DNA from: an uncultured Bacteriovorax sp.
GTDB lineage: Bacteria > Bdellovibrionota > Bacteriovoracia > Bacteriovoracales > Bacteriovoracaceae
Reading direction: 5' to 3'
Assembly (NCBI GenBank): GCA_946481315.1
Contig: CAMLMH010000003.1
Coordinates: forward strand, 186,001 to 250,000
Length of the DNA: 64,000 bases
The notes under the pieces: generated by a model
Databases searched by the model: none
Seen by the model: the letters and a program-made list of their open reading frames with translations, nothing else
What the model was told of the DNA's origin: nothing
Translations under genes and position numbers: made by a program
Shown here: positions 26,761 through 34,431 of the stretch, piece after piece
Layout: every line of letters begins with the position of its first letter
How positions within the stretch are numbered: position 1 is the first letter of the stretch

Positions 26761-27684
26761 TTACTGACGCATTTCTGCTTTTTGTTTTTCCGCAGAATGA
26801 TAATTCATGTAGGCGAGTTCGCCGAAGCTCATCAATTCACCGAATAATTGTTGAATGGACTCCGGAAAATGCTCAATTGAAAGTCCTTCAAGCTCGAGTT
26901 GTTTAAGTTTTTTCTGAAGTTTTTTCAGGGCCTGTTCAATTTCATTAAATTCCCGTGCATGAGGAAGTTGTGATGTCACTTTCATGGCATGGTCGATACC
27001 TTCAGTTTTGGCAACTTTTACGAATTTCTTTATCTCCCGGACCGGGAGAGTTTTGACGTGTTCAATTGATCTTTTTTGTTCTTCTTTATTTAACTTTACG
27101 ATCTCGTTAGTCTGACTTATCGATAGTTCGCCTTTTTTGCGGGCCTCTCGGACAACGTTTGAAGCTTTTTCATCCCGATTTATGGCCTCATGGATTTGTT
27201 TAGGAGAAAGACCAGTTTTTTCAGAAACAATATGCAAAAATTTTTCAGCAGGAAGAACTTCTTTCTTACTGATTTTTAGTTCTTCCTGTTCTTCTAATTC
27301 TTCTTCAGTCTCAGGGCGCTCAAAAGTTTGTTCTTCAAGTGGAGTGATGGCCTGATAAATTTCTTTGGCCCGACGAAGATGACCTTCCAGTTCAATTTTC
27401 GACAAATCTTTTCTGACAAGATTTTCATCAATGGAAACAAGTTCACGCTCGAGTTCCCCCTTGTCGACAACGATGACCGGCACTTCACTATAACCCAGAT
27501 TAAGCAGGGCCTGATACCTGCGCGCTCCCGCCAGGATTACATTGTCTGTAGAAATGACCAGTGGGGCTATCAAACCCAGTGTGGAAATGGATTTTTCCAG
27601 GTCACTGACGTCTGTTCCCAAACGTAGATAAGCATTGGTTGCTTTTAAATCGTTAAGGCGGCGAACTTCTGTTTGCGTCTGCAT
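26761..27684 (-). CDS. ParB/Srx-fold nuclease-domain protein (ParB-like)
   Basis: A 307-residue protein. The N-terminal ParB domain (about residues 10-110) contains PLVISTDNVILAGARRYQAL and ENLVRKDLS, the CTP/DNA-binding motif region. A glutamate-rich linker follows, then a helix-turn-helix-like segment (TGLSPKQIHEAINRDEKA, GELSISQTNEI) and a long coiled coil (about 235-290). There is no parA neighbour, so this is more likely a stand-alone regulator or nucleoid protein than the chromosome-partition ParB. Confidence 0.78.
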   Translation of the reverse strand: MQTQTEVRRLNDLKATNAYLRLGTDVSDLEKSISTLGLIAPLVISTDNVILAGARRYQALLNLGYSEVPVIVVDKGELERELVSIDENLVRKDLSKIELEGHLRRAKEIYQAITPLEEQTFERPETEEELEEQEELKISKKEVLPAEKFLHIVSEKTGLSPKQIHEAINRDEKASNVVREARKKGELSISQTNEIVKLNKEEQKRSIEHVKTLPVREIKKFVKVAKTEGIDHAMKVTSQLPHAREFNEIEQALKKLQKKLKQLELEGLSIEHFPESIQQLFGELMSFGELAYMNYHSAEKQKAEMRQ

Positions 27685-27845
27685 TGTGCGCTTTCTCCAG
27701 TGAAAGTGAAAGTGAATGTGTGGACAGGTAGAATGGCGATAGCAGGGCCCGTTGTCAGTCCTTTTATGCTTAAAAAATATGACATTTTATATCCCGGGCC
27801 GGAAATACGGAATATTTACAGGTTCCTAAACAAATATTCAGGGTT

Positions 27846-28637
27846 CTAAAGCTGCATCTGAGATGAATTTTTACTTTTTGTTTTTGACTTTTTCTGTTGC
27901 CCCTTTTTCGGGATAACAAGTTCCTTTAGAGTTAATGCATTAAAGGCAGCATAACCTGATTGATCGTTATCAAAAAATACATAAACATCTCTTCCTTCTT
28001 TTTGCCAGTTCTGACATCGTCGGGCCCATTTTTTAAGTTCTGCCTTTGAATAATATCCCTGATATTTATCGCCAGGTCCATGGAGTCTGATATACACAAA
28101 ATCGGCAGTCACATGTAATGGTGACAGATGATGTTCAAGTTCATAGATACAAAATGCAATGTTATGCCTGGTCAATAGTTCAATGACGGATTCGTCATAC
28201 CAGCTATGATTTCTGAATTCGAATGTGTAGCGATGTTTGTCGGGAAGGGCCTTGACAAAATTTTCCAGTCTTTCAAAATTTAGTTTCCAGGAAGGAGGAA
28301 GCTGAAAAAGAACCGGGCCCAGCTTCTCTTTGAGTTTAGCCGCCCTTTTTAAAAAAGTTTCCAGGCCAGCATCATCATTTTTTAATTTTTTCATATGAGT
28401 TATGTATCGGGAAGCCTTAACAGCAAAAGTAAAATCCTCAGCCGTTTCTTTACGCCAGTTGGTAAAAGTTTTTTCCAGAGGTAAATGGTAAAATGAATTG
28501 TTTATTTCCACTGTGTTAAAATACTTCTGATAAAATTCAAATTCCTGATTGTCTCTTATTGTCGCTGGATAAAAGGCTCCCTTCCAGTGCTTGTAACTCC
28601 AGCCTGAGGTTCCGATAATAATTTTTGCTTCACTCAT
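27846..28637 (-). CDS. DUF72 family protein
   Basis: A 263-residue TIM-barrel-like protein of the DUF72/YecE family. The start IGTSGWSYKHWKGAFYP, the segment FNTVEINNSFYHLP, FTFAVKASRYITHM, and the late VYVFFDNDQSGYAAFNA are hallmarks. The biochemical role of the family is not established. The last 20 residues are a lysine/serine-rich tail. It is divergent from the DUF2905 gene with only 26 bp between starts. Confidence 0.85.
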   Translation of the reverse strand: MSEAKIIIGTSGWSYKHWKGAFYPATIRDNQEFEFYQKYFNTVEINNSFYHLPLEKTFTNWRKETAEDFTFAVKASRYITHMKKLKNDDAGLETFLKRAAKLKEKLGPVLFQLPPSWKLNFERLENFVKALPDKHRYTFEFRNHSWYDESVIELLTRHNIAFCIYELEHHLSPLHVTADFVYIRLHGPGDKYQGYYSKAELKKWARRCQNWQKEGRDVYVFFDNDQSGYAAFNALTLKELVIPKKGQQKKSKTKSKNSSQMQL

Positions 28638-28663
28638 AACAGTAATTCCATTAAAATTCGACT

Positions 28664-28882
28664 ATGGATAATGTAAGTAAAGTTCTCATAATCGCCGGTG
28701 TTATTTTTATTGTCTCAGGATTGCTTTGGCATTTTACCGGAGGCAGGATTCCCCTTGGACGTCTGCCAGGGGATATCCGGATAGAGTCTGAAAATGCCAG
28801 ATTCTATTTTCCTCTAACAACCGGCCTGCTTATCAGTGCTCTTCTTTCTCTGATTGCCTGGATTGTCCGGATGTTTAAATAA
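28664..28882 (+). CDS. DUF2905 small membrane protein
   Basis: A 72-residue protein with two membrane helices (about 8-26 and 50-70) around a short loop containing GGRIPLGRLPGDI, the DUF2905 signature. Function unknown. No clear ribosome site precedes the ATG, and the gene lies close to the divergent DUF72 start. Confidence 0.82.
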   Translation: MDNVSKVLIIAGVIFIVSGLLWHFTGGRIPLGRLPGDIRIESENARFYFPLTTGLLISALLSLIAWIVRMFK

Positions 28883-28886
28883 TATT

Positions 28887-29351
28887 TTAATAGTATCGGC
28901 CTTCCCGCATCATGAATGATTCATATAGACGTTGGCGGGTATCATTATCTTGAATGGGGGCAATAATCTGCTGGGCCTTATCCAGTGAAGACAAGCTCAG
29001 CTCCATTCTTTTCTTTTCCAGCTTTCGTAAATCCTTTCTGAGAATAGACATTTTCTTTCGGTCAATTTTGGGCTCCATTAAATGTTTAACCATAACCATT
29101 TTGATCTGTGTGATTTGCTCATTGGTTGACTGCAGTTCGCTGGAGGTTTTTTCATGAAGTGCAGTGAGGCTCTCTTTTTGTTTTTCGTTCAGTTTATTAC
29201 TGCTGGAAATATAGGCTTTGATATTTTGAGACAGATCTTTCCGGCTGGTGACCTTCTCTTCTTTAATTTCCTGCTGAACTTCTGCTTTTTTTTCACGGCT
29301 GCTGCATGCGGAAAATAAAATGAGTATTGAGAACATTATCCATTTATTCAT
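28887..29351 (-). CDS. Periplasmic helical lipoprotein, Spy/CpxP-like (paralogue A)
   Basis: A 154-residue lipoprotein with lipobox LFSAC near residue 17; CAGGAG sits before the ATG at 29351. The mature part is helical and charged, with LNEKQKESLTALHEK, then KHLMEPKIDRKKM and a SLDKAQQIIAPI end. The LTxxQ-like helical hairpin is reminiscent of Spy/CpxP periplasmic chaperones, which is inference. A clear paralogue lies at 31060-31530, on the other side of a GST gene and a hydrolase gene. Confidence 0.7.
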   Translation of the reverse strand: MNKWIMFSILILFSACSSREKKAEVQQEIKEEKVTSRKDLSQNIKAYISSSNKLNEKQKESLTALHEKTSSELQSTNEQITQIKMVMVKHLMEPKIDRKKMSILRKDLRKLEKKRMELSLSSLDKAQQIIAPIQDNDTRQRLYESFMMREGRYY

Positions 29352-29539
29352 AATTATCTCCTGTTGGATATTTAATGCTTTCAGCTTAACCCGAGCAGAG
29401 GGCTGCATGCACCCTGCATAGAATTCATTGCCTAAAGCCAATGTTGACTGTCATGCTTTTTGTTTTTTTATTGCCCGGAGTGCAGGGAATTGCAGACAAC
29501 TTAATGTTAGCTTTATTAAAACATCTGCAAGGAGAGCAT

Positions 29540-30178
29540 ATGATTCGTCTGTATACATGGAAAACACCAAACGGAAGGAAGCCGGCCATCATGCTTGAAG
29601 AACTCGATGTTCCCTATGAAGTTATCGGAATTGATATTAATAAAGACCAGCAAATGCTTCCTGAATTTCTTAAGATTTCGCCCAATAATAAAATACCAGC
29701 TATTACAGATGATGAAATGAAACATAATGGTGAGCCCATTTCAATTTTTGAATCAGGAGCAATCCTTGTTTATCTGGCAGAAAAATATCATCAGTTCTTA
29801 CCTAAGGAAGGTCCTGTAAGATATAAGGCCCTGGAATGGACCTTCTGGCAGGTCGGAGGGACTGGACCTATGCTGGGTCAATTGGGTTATTTTGCGGTCA
29901 AAGCGAATGAAAAAGTCCCTCATGCGATTAATCGTTTCCAGAGAGAATGTGAACGCTTATTGGGAGTAATGGAAAAACATCTGCAGCAAAATCCCTATCT
30001 GGCAGGTAAAGACTATACCATTGCAGATATAATGAATTATCCATGGATCATGGGAGCATCAACAATGCTTAAAGACCAATTGGACGTATCCTTTAAAGAA
30101 ATGTCATCACTAAGGCGGTGGCTTGATTTGGTGGGAAACCGTCCGGCCGTCATGCGGGGAATGAAAATTCTGGAATAA
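29540..30178 (+). CDS. Glutathione S-transferase family protein
   Basis: A 212-residue GST, Ure2p/YfcG-like. The N-terminal thioredoxin fold holds LYTWKTPNGRKPAIMLEEL and the cis-proline in NNKIPAI, with glutathione-binding FESGAILVYLAEKY. The helical C-terminal domain has YLAGKDYTIADI. The ATG at 29540 follows AAGGAGAG; a longer in-frame start would be a chance hydrophobic extension. It is followed by the alpha/beta hydrolase 16 bp later, probably one operon. Confidence 0.87.
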   Translation: MIRLYTWKTPNGRKPAIMLEELDVPYEVIGIDINKDQQMLPEFLKISPNNKIPAITDDEMKHNGEPISIFESGAILVYLAEKYHQFLPKEGPVRYKALEWTFWQVGGTGPMLGQLGYFAVKANEKVPHAINRFQRECERLLGVMEKHLQQNPYLAGKDYTIADIMNYPWIMGASTMLKDQLDVSFKEMSSLRRWLDLVGNRPAVMRGMKILE

Positions 30179-30194
30179 TAGTGAAGAGGTAACT

Positions 30195-31088
30195 ATGGCA
30201 TATCTAAAATTAAGTGATGATATGGGGAATGAGGATGTTTATCTTTATTATGAAGATTATGGTTCAGGAAGGCCGGTTGTACTTCTTCATGGCTGGCCTC
30301 TTTCACACCGGGCCTGGGAAGCCCAAATATCAATTTTAGTCAGTAGCGGCTATCGAGTGGTTATCTATGATCGCCGGGGATTTGGTGAATCATCCCGGCC
30401 ATGGAACGGATATCATTATGATCAGTTTGCTTCTGATCTTAATGAAATTATGGAGCATCTTGACCTGGTGAATGCTACGCTTGTTGGTTATTCCATGGGG
30501 GGAGGAGAGGTTGTGCGTTACCTGAGTGAGTACGGATCAGAAAGGGTGGCCAGTATAGTTCTGGCAGCGGCCATACCTCCTTATTTATATAAAAATGAAG
30601 CACATCCCGAAGGGGGCATTGATGAAAAAACGATCATTAATTTCGAGGAAAGTCTTCTAAAAGACAGACCTGCATTTATTGATGAATTTATAAAAGACTT
30701 TTTTAGTGCCAGTGTTATGGGGGAAAAAGTAAGTGATGCTCAGCATGTTTATCATCGGGAAATTGCTTTATTTGCATCTCCTAAAGCAACACTGGATTGT
30801 ATCAGGGCATTCAGCAAAACTGATTTTCGGGATGATATCAGTCGCATAAATGTTCCTGTGCTGCTCATTCATGGAGATTCCGATTCGATCGTTCCTTATG
30901 AAAAAAGTGCTGAAGTCGTCCTTTCCATGCTTCCTCAAGCTGAACTAACCTTGATCAAAGGAGGACCTCATGGAATCAATCTCACCCATAAAGATGAATT
31001 CAATCAGGGGCTGCTAAGATTTCTGGGAACTTCAATAGGAGCGAACCGTCCAGATCCATTTAATAATGCTGCCCCCCCTTTAGCATGA
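30195..31088 (+). CDS. Alpha/beta hydrolase, non-haem chloroperoxidase-like
   Basis: A 297-residue cytosolic serine hydrolase. It has oxyanion HGWPLSHRAWE, YDRRGFGESSRP, nucleophile GYSMGGGE, acid in HGDSDSIVP and histidine in GGPHGINLTH, the set found in cofactor-free haloperoxidases and related esterases. GAAGAGG precedes the ATG. Its 3' end overlaps the convergent lipoprotein gene by 29 bp. Substrate unknown. Confidence 0.85.
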   Translation: MAYLKLSDDMGNEDVYLYYEDYGSGRPVVLLHGWPLSHRAWEAQISILVSSGYRVVIYDRRGFGESSRPWNGYHYDQFASDLNEIMEHLDLVNATLVGYSMGGGEVVRYLSEYGSERVASIVLAAAIPPYLYKNEAHPEGGIDEKTIINFEESLLKDRPAFIDEFIKDFFSASVMGEKVSDAQHVYHREIALFASPKATLDCIRAFSKTDFRDDISRINVPVLLIHGDSDSIVPYEKSAEVVLSMLPQAELTLIKGGPHGINLTHKDEFNQGLLRFLGTSIGANRPDPFNNAAPPLA

Positions 31089-31530
31089 AAGCCTGATAAA
31101 GTTTTTTTCGGGTTTGAATATCTTTAAGCGGAGTAATAATCTGCTGAGCCTGATCGTAAGTCTGTAGCGTTTTTTCAGTTTTTAATTTTTCCAGGCGCTT
31201 TATTTCTTTTCGTACCATCCCTGCAATTTTAGTATCTACTTTTGGTTCAAGCAGAGTTTTAATCAGGATTAGTTTTGTACGAGTCAGATCCTGTTCAAGT
31301 TCGTTGCTTTCAACAGCATTTTTTTCATGCAGCTTTAAAAGTTTATTTTTTTGTTTCGGGCTCAGGGACTTACACTGACCAATTATTTTTTTTCCTGCTT
31401 CAATTTCTTTCTGGGTTTCCTTAGTGCTTGCCTGATAAAGATGGACTTCATCCATATGCTGGTCAGGACTAATCCGGGCACATCCAGCGGCAAGCAGGAT
31501 TGAAAAAATAAGAACGCAAACTTTTAGCAT
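31060..31530 (-). CDS. Periplasmic helical lipoprotein, Spy/CpxP-like (paralogue B)
   Basis: A 156-residue lipoprotein with lipobox LAAGC at about residues 13-17. The mature part parallels the 28887-29351 protein: LSPKQKNKLLKLHEK, KTLLEPKVDTKIAG and TYDQAQQIITPLKD match the equivalent blocks of paralogue A. Probably a periplasmic chaperone or stress sensor. The last 29 bp overlap the convergent hydrolase gene. Confidence 0.7.
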   Translation of the reverse strand: MLKVCVLIFSILLAAGCARISPDQHMDEVHLYQASTKETQKEIEAGKKIIGQCKSLSPKQKNKLLKLHEKNAVESNELEQDLTRTKLILIKTLLEPKVDTKIAGMVRKEIKRLEKLKTEKTLQTYDQAQQIITPLKDIQTRKKLYQAFMLKGGQHY

Positions 31531-31639
31531 GGCAGATTCTCCAGAGAAAAGAGATCTCCATTCTAAAAACGAAAGAAAAAACTATGCAACGAGAAGGAAT
31601 AAAGAAAATTATTCCGGAGAAAAATAATTTATTTCATTC

Positions 31640-32509
31640 TCACATTGCTGAGATTATTAAACCTAAAAAGGAGAGATCCGGATTGAGTTGAACGGTTAAT
31701 TCCCTCTTCGAAACGAAAGCTTCATTCACACACTGCACTTGTAACCAGGCCCTAAATACCAGACGATGTTCTGCTGTAAACTGAAAATGTCCGTTTGAGA
31801 GTTCTGCAGAGACTGTTTGCTTAGGGGGACAATCAAAACCGGCCCACACGGCACTGGATAGATTATGAACTTTTTCATTTTTCCAGTTTAAAAACAAAAT
31901 GGGCATTTTGTTTTGTTGGGTACTGAAGTTAGTGATTGAAAATATGGCGTGGTTTTCTTTTTCTTTATACTGATAGTGATGAGTCTGTACATCCAGATAG
32001 GAGGCAATGTCGGCCCCAATGCTGTCGAGCAGTTGATGATTTAACTCACCGGTCTGGTGGCCCACTTCATGAAAAACCAGTGAGACAATTTGTTTAAACG
32101 TAAGAGCAGGTTTCTTATCTTTATACAACAGATCTGAATTTATATATATAACATCACCCGGACGATCTCCGGTCTTGGCAATTCTGCTTAATTCGGAAAG
32201 CCCGGTATCGAAAAAACCAGGATGCATGGACTCCGATAAAAAACGGAACCGATCCCGATTATGTAGATTGTCCTGAATGATCCTATGGATTTTTTGCAGC
32301 AGGATTTTTTCAGATTCTGAATTAACTTCTGAATTTTCATTATAGGCGGGGATCAGCTGGTCGAGTACCTGATAAGCATGCTGAAAGTTGGCCTCTACAA
32401 CTCCTGCTCCATTTCCGACAATTACACCTCCACCCGTTTCTTTGGCAATTACACTCTGAAGGATGAATAAACATAAAAGGATAGTTACAGCAACATTTAG
32501 TCTTTTCAT
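31640..32509 (-). CDS. Secreted protein with HExxH metallopeptidase motif
   Basis: A 289-residue exported protein with signal peptide residues 1-22. HEVGH at 147-151 is a zinc-metallopeptidase motif in a hydrophobic helix (IVSLVFHEVGHQTG), and GADIASYLD about 15 residues later may supply a third ligand. The remaining C-terminal 100 residues are beta-rich. Its start overlaps the stop of the upstream TIGR02147 regulator by four bases, suggesting that the regulator controls or accompanies it. Confidence 0.7.
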   Translation of the reverse strand: MKRLNVAVTILLCLFILQSVIAKETGGGVIVGNGAGVVEANFQHAYQVLDQLIPAYNENSEVNSESEKILLQKIHRIIQDNLHNRDRFRFLSESMHPGFFDTGLSELSRIAKTGDRPGDVIYINSDLLYKDKKPALTFKQIVSLVFHEVGHQTGELNHQLLDSIGADIASYLDVQTHHYQYKEKENHAIFSITNFSTQQNKMPILFLNWKNEKVHNLSSAVWAGFDCPPKQTVSAELSNGHFQFTAEHRLVFRAWLQVQCVNEAFVSKRELTVQLNPDLSFLGLIISAM

Positions 32510-33360
32510 TGAAGTTTCTCCCTCGGTATAGCAGAAGTAGTATGTTCAAAAAGCTGAACATTGAGCTGGAAAATGTCTTCTGATTCTTCCTGGTAATAAG
32601 TTTCATTAAATTGCCGAACAAAATTCAAGATTGCTGCTTTGGCTTCACCTTTTTTTTGTTTGTTAAATTTTAATGTCAGCGAATTAAAATGACGTTCATC
32701 CACACTTTGCTCATCCAGTGCCTCTAGTGCCCGACAAAGCATTCCCCGGTGGTGTTCTCGAATGGCTTCAGAAGGTATATCGTGACTGGTTTCTTCTGTG
32801 TGGTGAGTGCGGAGCAGCTTATGACTGCTCTCATCCCGTTGTATAAGCCGGGTTGACAGCAGTGTTTCTATTCCTTTCTTTAATTTTGCCGGTGATATTT
32901 TTTTTCTCAGCCTGAGGCTGATCCATTCGGTGTCCTCTTTAAATGAAGGCGTAGTGATCAATTGCTGGAGGACAAGATGATGCCATTCACTGACAGCATT
33001 AAATTGCTCCAGATTAATCAGGCGAAAAGTTTGCTGTCTATCCAGTTTTGCCAGTTTTAGAATGAGATTTTTAACAGGTTTATCTTTTTTTTGCCGTCGT
33101 TCTATTTCAATCTTTGTCCGGATAATTTCTCTAAGGGCATAATCGACATTCCATTCTTCAAATAAAGCTTCCAGTATTTCCGGAGTTGGCAGCCGTTTAC
33201 CTTTAGCGATCATGGAAAGCAAAGAAGGCGAACTATATCCCAGGCGACGGGCGAGACTTTGCAGAGACAGAATTTTCTGACCATTAGAGTTTAAAGTGTG
33301 ACGTTTGAGATAGTATTCAAAAAAGTCACTGAATTTATCAAAGGAGTAATCCTGATTCAT
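32506..33360 (-). CDS. TIGR02147/DUF4423 family putative regulator
   Basis: A 284-residue protein. The N-terminal helix-turn-helix (SLQSLARRLGYSSPSLLSMI) and the following YALREII and AVSEWHHLVLQQL segments are characteristic of the TIGR02147 family, common in Bdellovibrionota and Fibrobacteres and presumed to be DNA-binding regulators. The ATG at 33360 lies just eight bases after the U-tract of a terminator and has no strong ribosome site. It is coupled to the secreted HExxH protein downstream. Confidence 0.8.
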   Translation of the reverse strand: MNQDYSFDKFSDFFEYYLKRHTLNSNGQKILSLQSLARRLGYSSPSLLSMIAKGKRLPTPEILEALFEEWNVDYALREIIRTKIEIERRQKKDKPVKNLILKLAKLDRQQTFRLINLEQFNAVSEWHHLVLQQLITTPSFKEDTEWISLRLRKKISPAKLKKGIETLLSTRLIQRDESSHKLLRTHHTEETSHDIPSEAIREHHRGMLCRALEALDEQSVDERHFNSLTLKFNKQKKGEAKAAILNFVRQFNETYYQEESEDIFQLNVQLFEHTTSAIPREKLQ

Positions 33361-33367
33361 AATTCCC

Positions 33368-33396
33368 AAAAAAAAGGCCAGGAATGAATCCTGGCC
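33368..33396 (-). terminator. Terminator of the secreted cysteine-rich gene
   Basis: On the minus strand GGCCAGGA and TCCTGGCC pair over eight bases with a TTCAT loop and are followed by eight T. It ends transcription of the 33418-33864 gene and lies immediately in front of the TIGR02147 start. Confidence 0.88.
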
Positions 33397-33417
33397 CTAG
33401 ATCTAGTTAATGGTTGA

Positions 33418-33864
33418 TTATTCGCAAGCCGGGAAAGTGTGAGTTGTGCGAACTTCTCTTGTTGTTTCACCTTGTGGGTAAACTTTAATAACTTTAATTG
33501 TCTTTGGAAGGAAGTCATCTTTTGTTCCCCACTCAAGACACTCGCCGTGTGAAGCTTCTGTAACAGGTGCGTTTCTTAAACATACAGTTCTCTCGAAAGC
33601 TCTTGGGGCTGAAAGGTCCATCGTTTCCCAGTTAACACAGACCCAGTCAGTCACAGAACCAATTTCACCTCCGTGATTTGTTGTACGTGCTTCAAGCTCA
33701 GTACAAACTGTTTGTGGATTGATTGAACGCACTTCTGAATCTGTCACACATGCATTTTTAAGTTTGATTTGTCCTAATACCTGCATGTAGTCGTGGATTG
33801 GCTCATAACCAGCGAAAGATGCTGTTGAAGTAAGTAAAAGTGCTGCTGCAATAAATGACTTCAT
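33418..33864 (-). CDS. Small secreted cysteine-containing protein, 148 aa
   Basis: The signal peptide covers residues 1-18 (SFA). The mature protein has seven cysteines, likely disulfide bonded, and ends FPACE. I do not recognise a named family. The ending (H-x-x-x-P-x-CE) and several C-V-x-D/W motifs recall the 49613-50005 secreted protein, so they may be distant relatives. It has its own promoter, a 5' leader hairpin and a strong terminator, typical of a highly expressed monocistronic gene. Confidence 0.78.
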   Translation of the reverse strand: MKSFIAAALLLTSTASFAGYEPIHDYMQVLGQIKLKNACVTDSEVRSINPQTVCTELEARTTNHGGEIGSVTDWVCVNWETMDLSAPRAFERTVCLRNAPVTEASHGECLEWGTKDDFLPKTIKVIKVYPQGETTREVRTTHTFPACE

Positions 33865-33884
33865 GAAAACTCCCTATAGTTTTT

Positions 33885-33904
33885 GAGCAGAAAGTGTTCT
33901 GCTC
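33885..33904 (-). promoter_or_regulatory. Leader hairpin of the secreted cysteine-rich gene
   Basis: GAGCAGAA and TTCTGCTC form a perfect 8-bp stem with a four-base loop in the 5' leader, just 20 bp before the start codon. A third GAGCAG lies at 33915. It may stabilise the transcript or bind a regulator. Confidence 0.5.
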
Positions 33905-33921
33905 TTGTTTAGTCGAGCAGA

Positions 33922-33950
33922 GTTCTAGGATTCTAAAAATTTCATGTCAA
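33922..33950 (-). promoter_or_regulatory. Sigma-70 promoter of the secreted cysteine-rich gene
   Basis: On the minus strand TTGACA is followed after 17 bp by TAGAAC. The predicted start lies about 50 bp before the gene, upstream of the leader hairpin. Confidence 0.6.
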
Positions 33951-34141
33951 CAGACTTTTTCACAAGAAAAGATTTTCAGTTTCACAAAATGTTATGGTGA
34001 ATTTGCAGCAAGATAATAGAAGTAAAGCTTTCAATGCAGAGAGCATGATATGAAAAAAAAATTTTCCTTAAGAGTTTTTTAAATTGAACGTGCTTAGTCA
34101 AATTCCACTTTCGCCTCATGACAATTGATCATTTCGTGAGG

Positions 34142-34169
34142 TTGATTTGTATTTTCACCTGGATAAAAT
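34142..34169 (+). promoter_or_regulatory. Sigma-70 promoter of the candidate small RNA
   Basis: TTGATT and TAAAAT are 16 bp apart on the plus strand, with no open reading frame of note downstream. The predicted start lies near 34176. Confidence 0.55.
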
Positions 34170-34175
34170 TGGCAC

Positions 34176-34403
34176 CACCCGTGCTTATCAATACATCAAG
34201 GAGTAAAGATAAGGGGAAAAAGTATTGAAGAACCTTATCGCAAGCGAGAACGTAAGTTGAGAATATGTGTGCTACCAATGCTGAACGCTGGTAGGGATCA
34301 CTACAGAACGGATAGAGACATCCGCTCAAGATTATCAACTGAAATATCGAATGTTCCGACAAAATCAATAAGAAGCCACTCTATCTGAGAGTGGCTTTTT
34401 TAT
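34176..34403 (+). ncRNA. Candidate structured small RNA, about 225 nt
   Basis: This 566-bp gap between two minus-strand genes holds a plus-strand promoter and, about 225 bp later, a canonical terminator, with no coding frame between them. The transcript has several local stems: TCAATAC/GTATTGA around a purine-rich loop (containing AAGGAG and AAGGGGA), CTACCA/TGGTAG, and CGGAT/ATCCG. It does not show 6S, RNase P, tmRNA or SRP motifs. Four GGA motifs, some in predicted loops, would fit a CsrA-sequestering RNA, but this is inference. The part 33951-34141 shows nothing else I can name. Confidence 0.55.
34373..34402 (+). terminator. Terminator of the candidate small RNA
   Basis: AAGCCACTCT and AGAGTGGCTT form a 10-bp stem with a five-base loop and continue into a T-run on the plus strand. 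On the minus strand the T-run is interrupted, so the direction is plus. Confidence 0.85.
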
Positions 34404-34431
34404 TCAAATTGTTTGGTGAATGATTTAATTA

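Noticed and set aside
26761..27684. Chromosome partition locus or origin region based on ParB
   Set aside because: No parA, no dnaA, no parS-like sites seen, and the domain layout is that of a stand-alone ParB-like protein.
27733..27849. 38-codon plus-strand frame starting ATGGCGATAGCAGG
   Set aside because: Weak ribosome site, overlaps the 3' end of the DUF72 gene, no recognisable product.
34176..34403. 6S RNA, RNase P RNA or tmRNA at the small RNA locus
   Set aside because: No closing helix with central bubble, no RNase P core sequences and no tRNA-like 3' end are visible.
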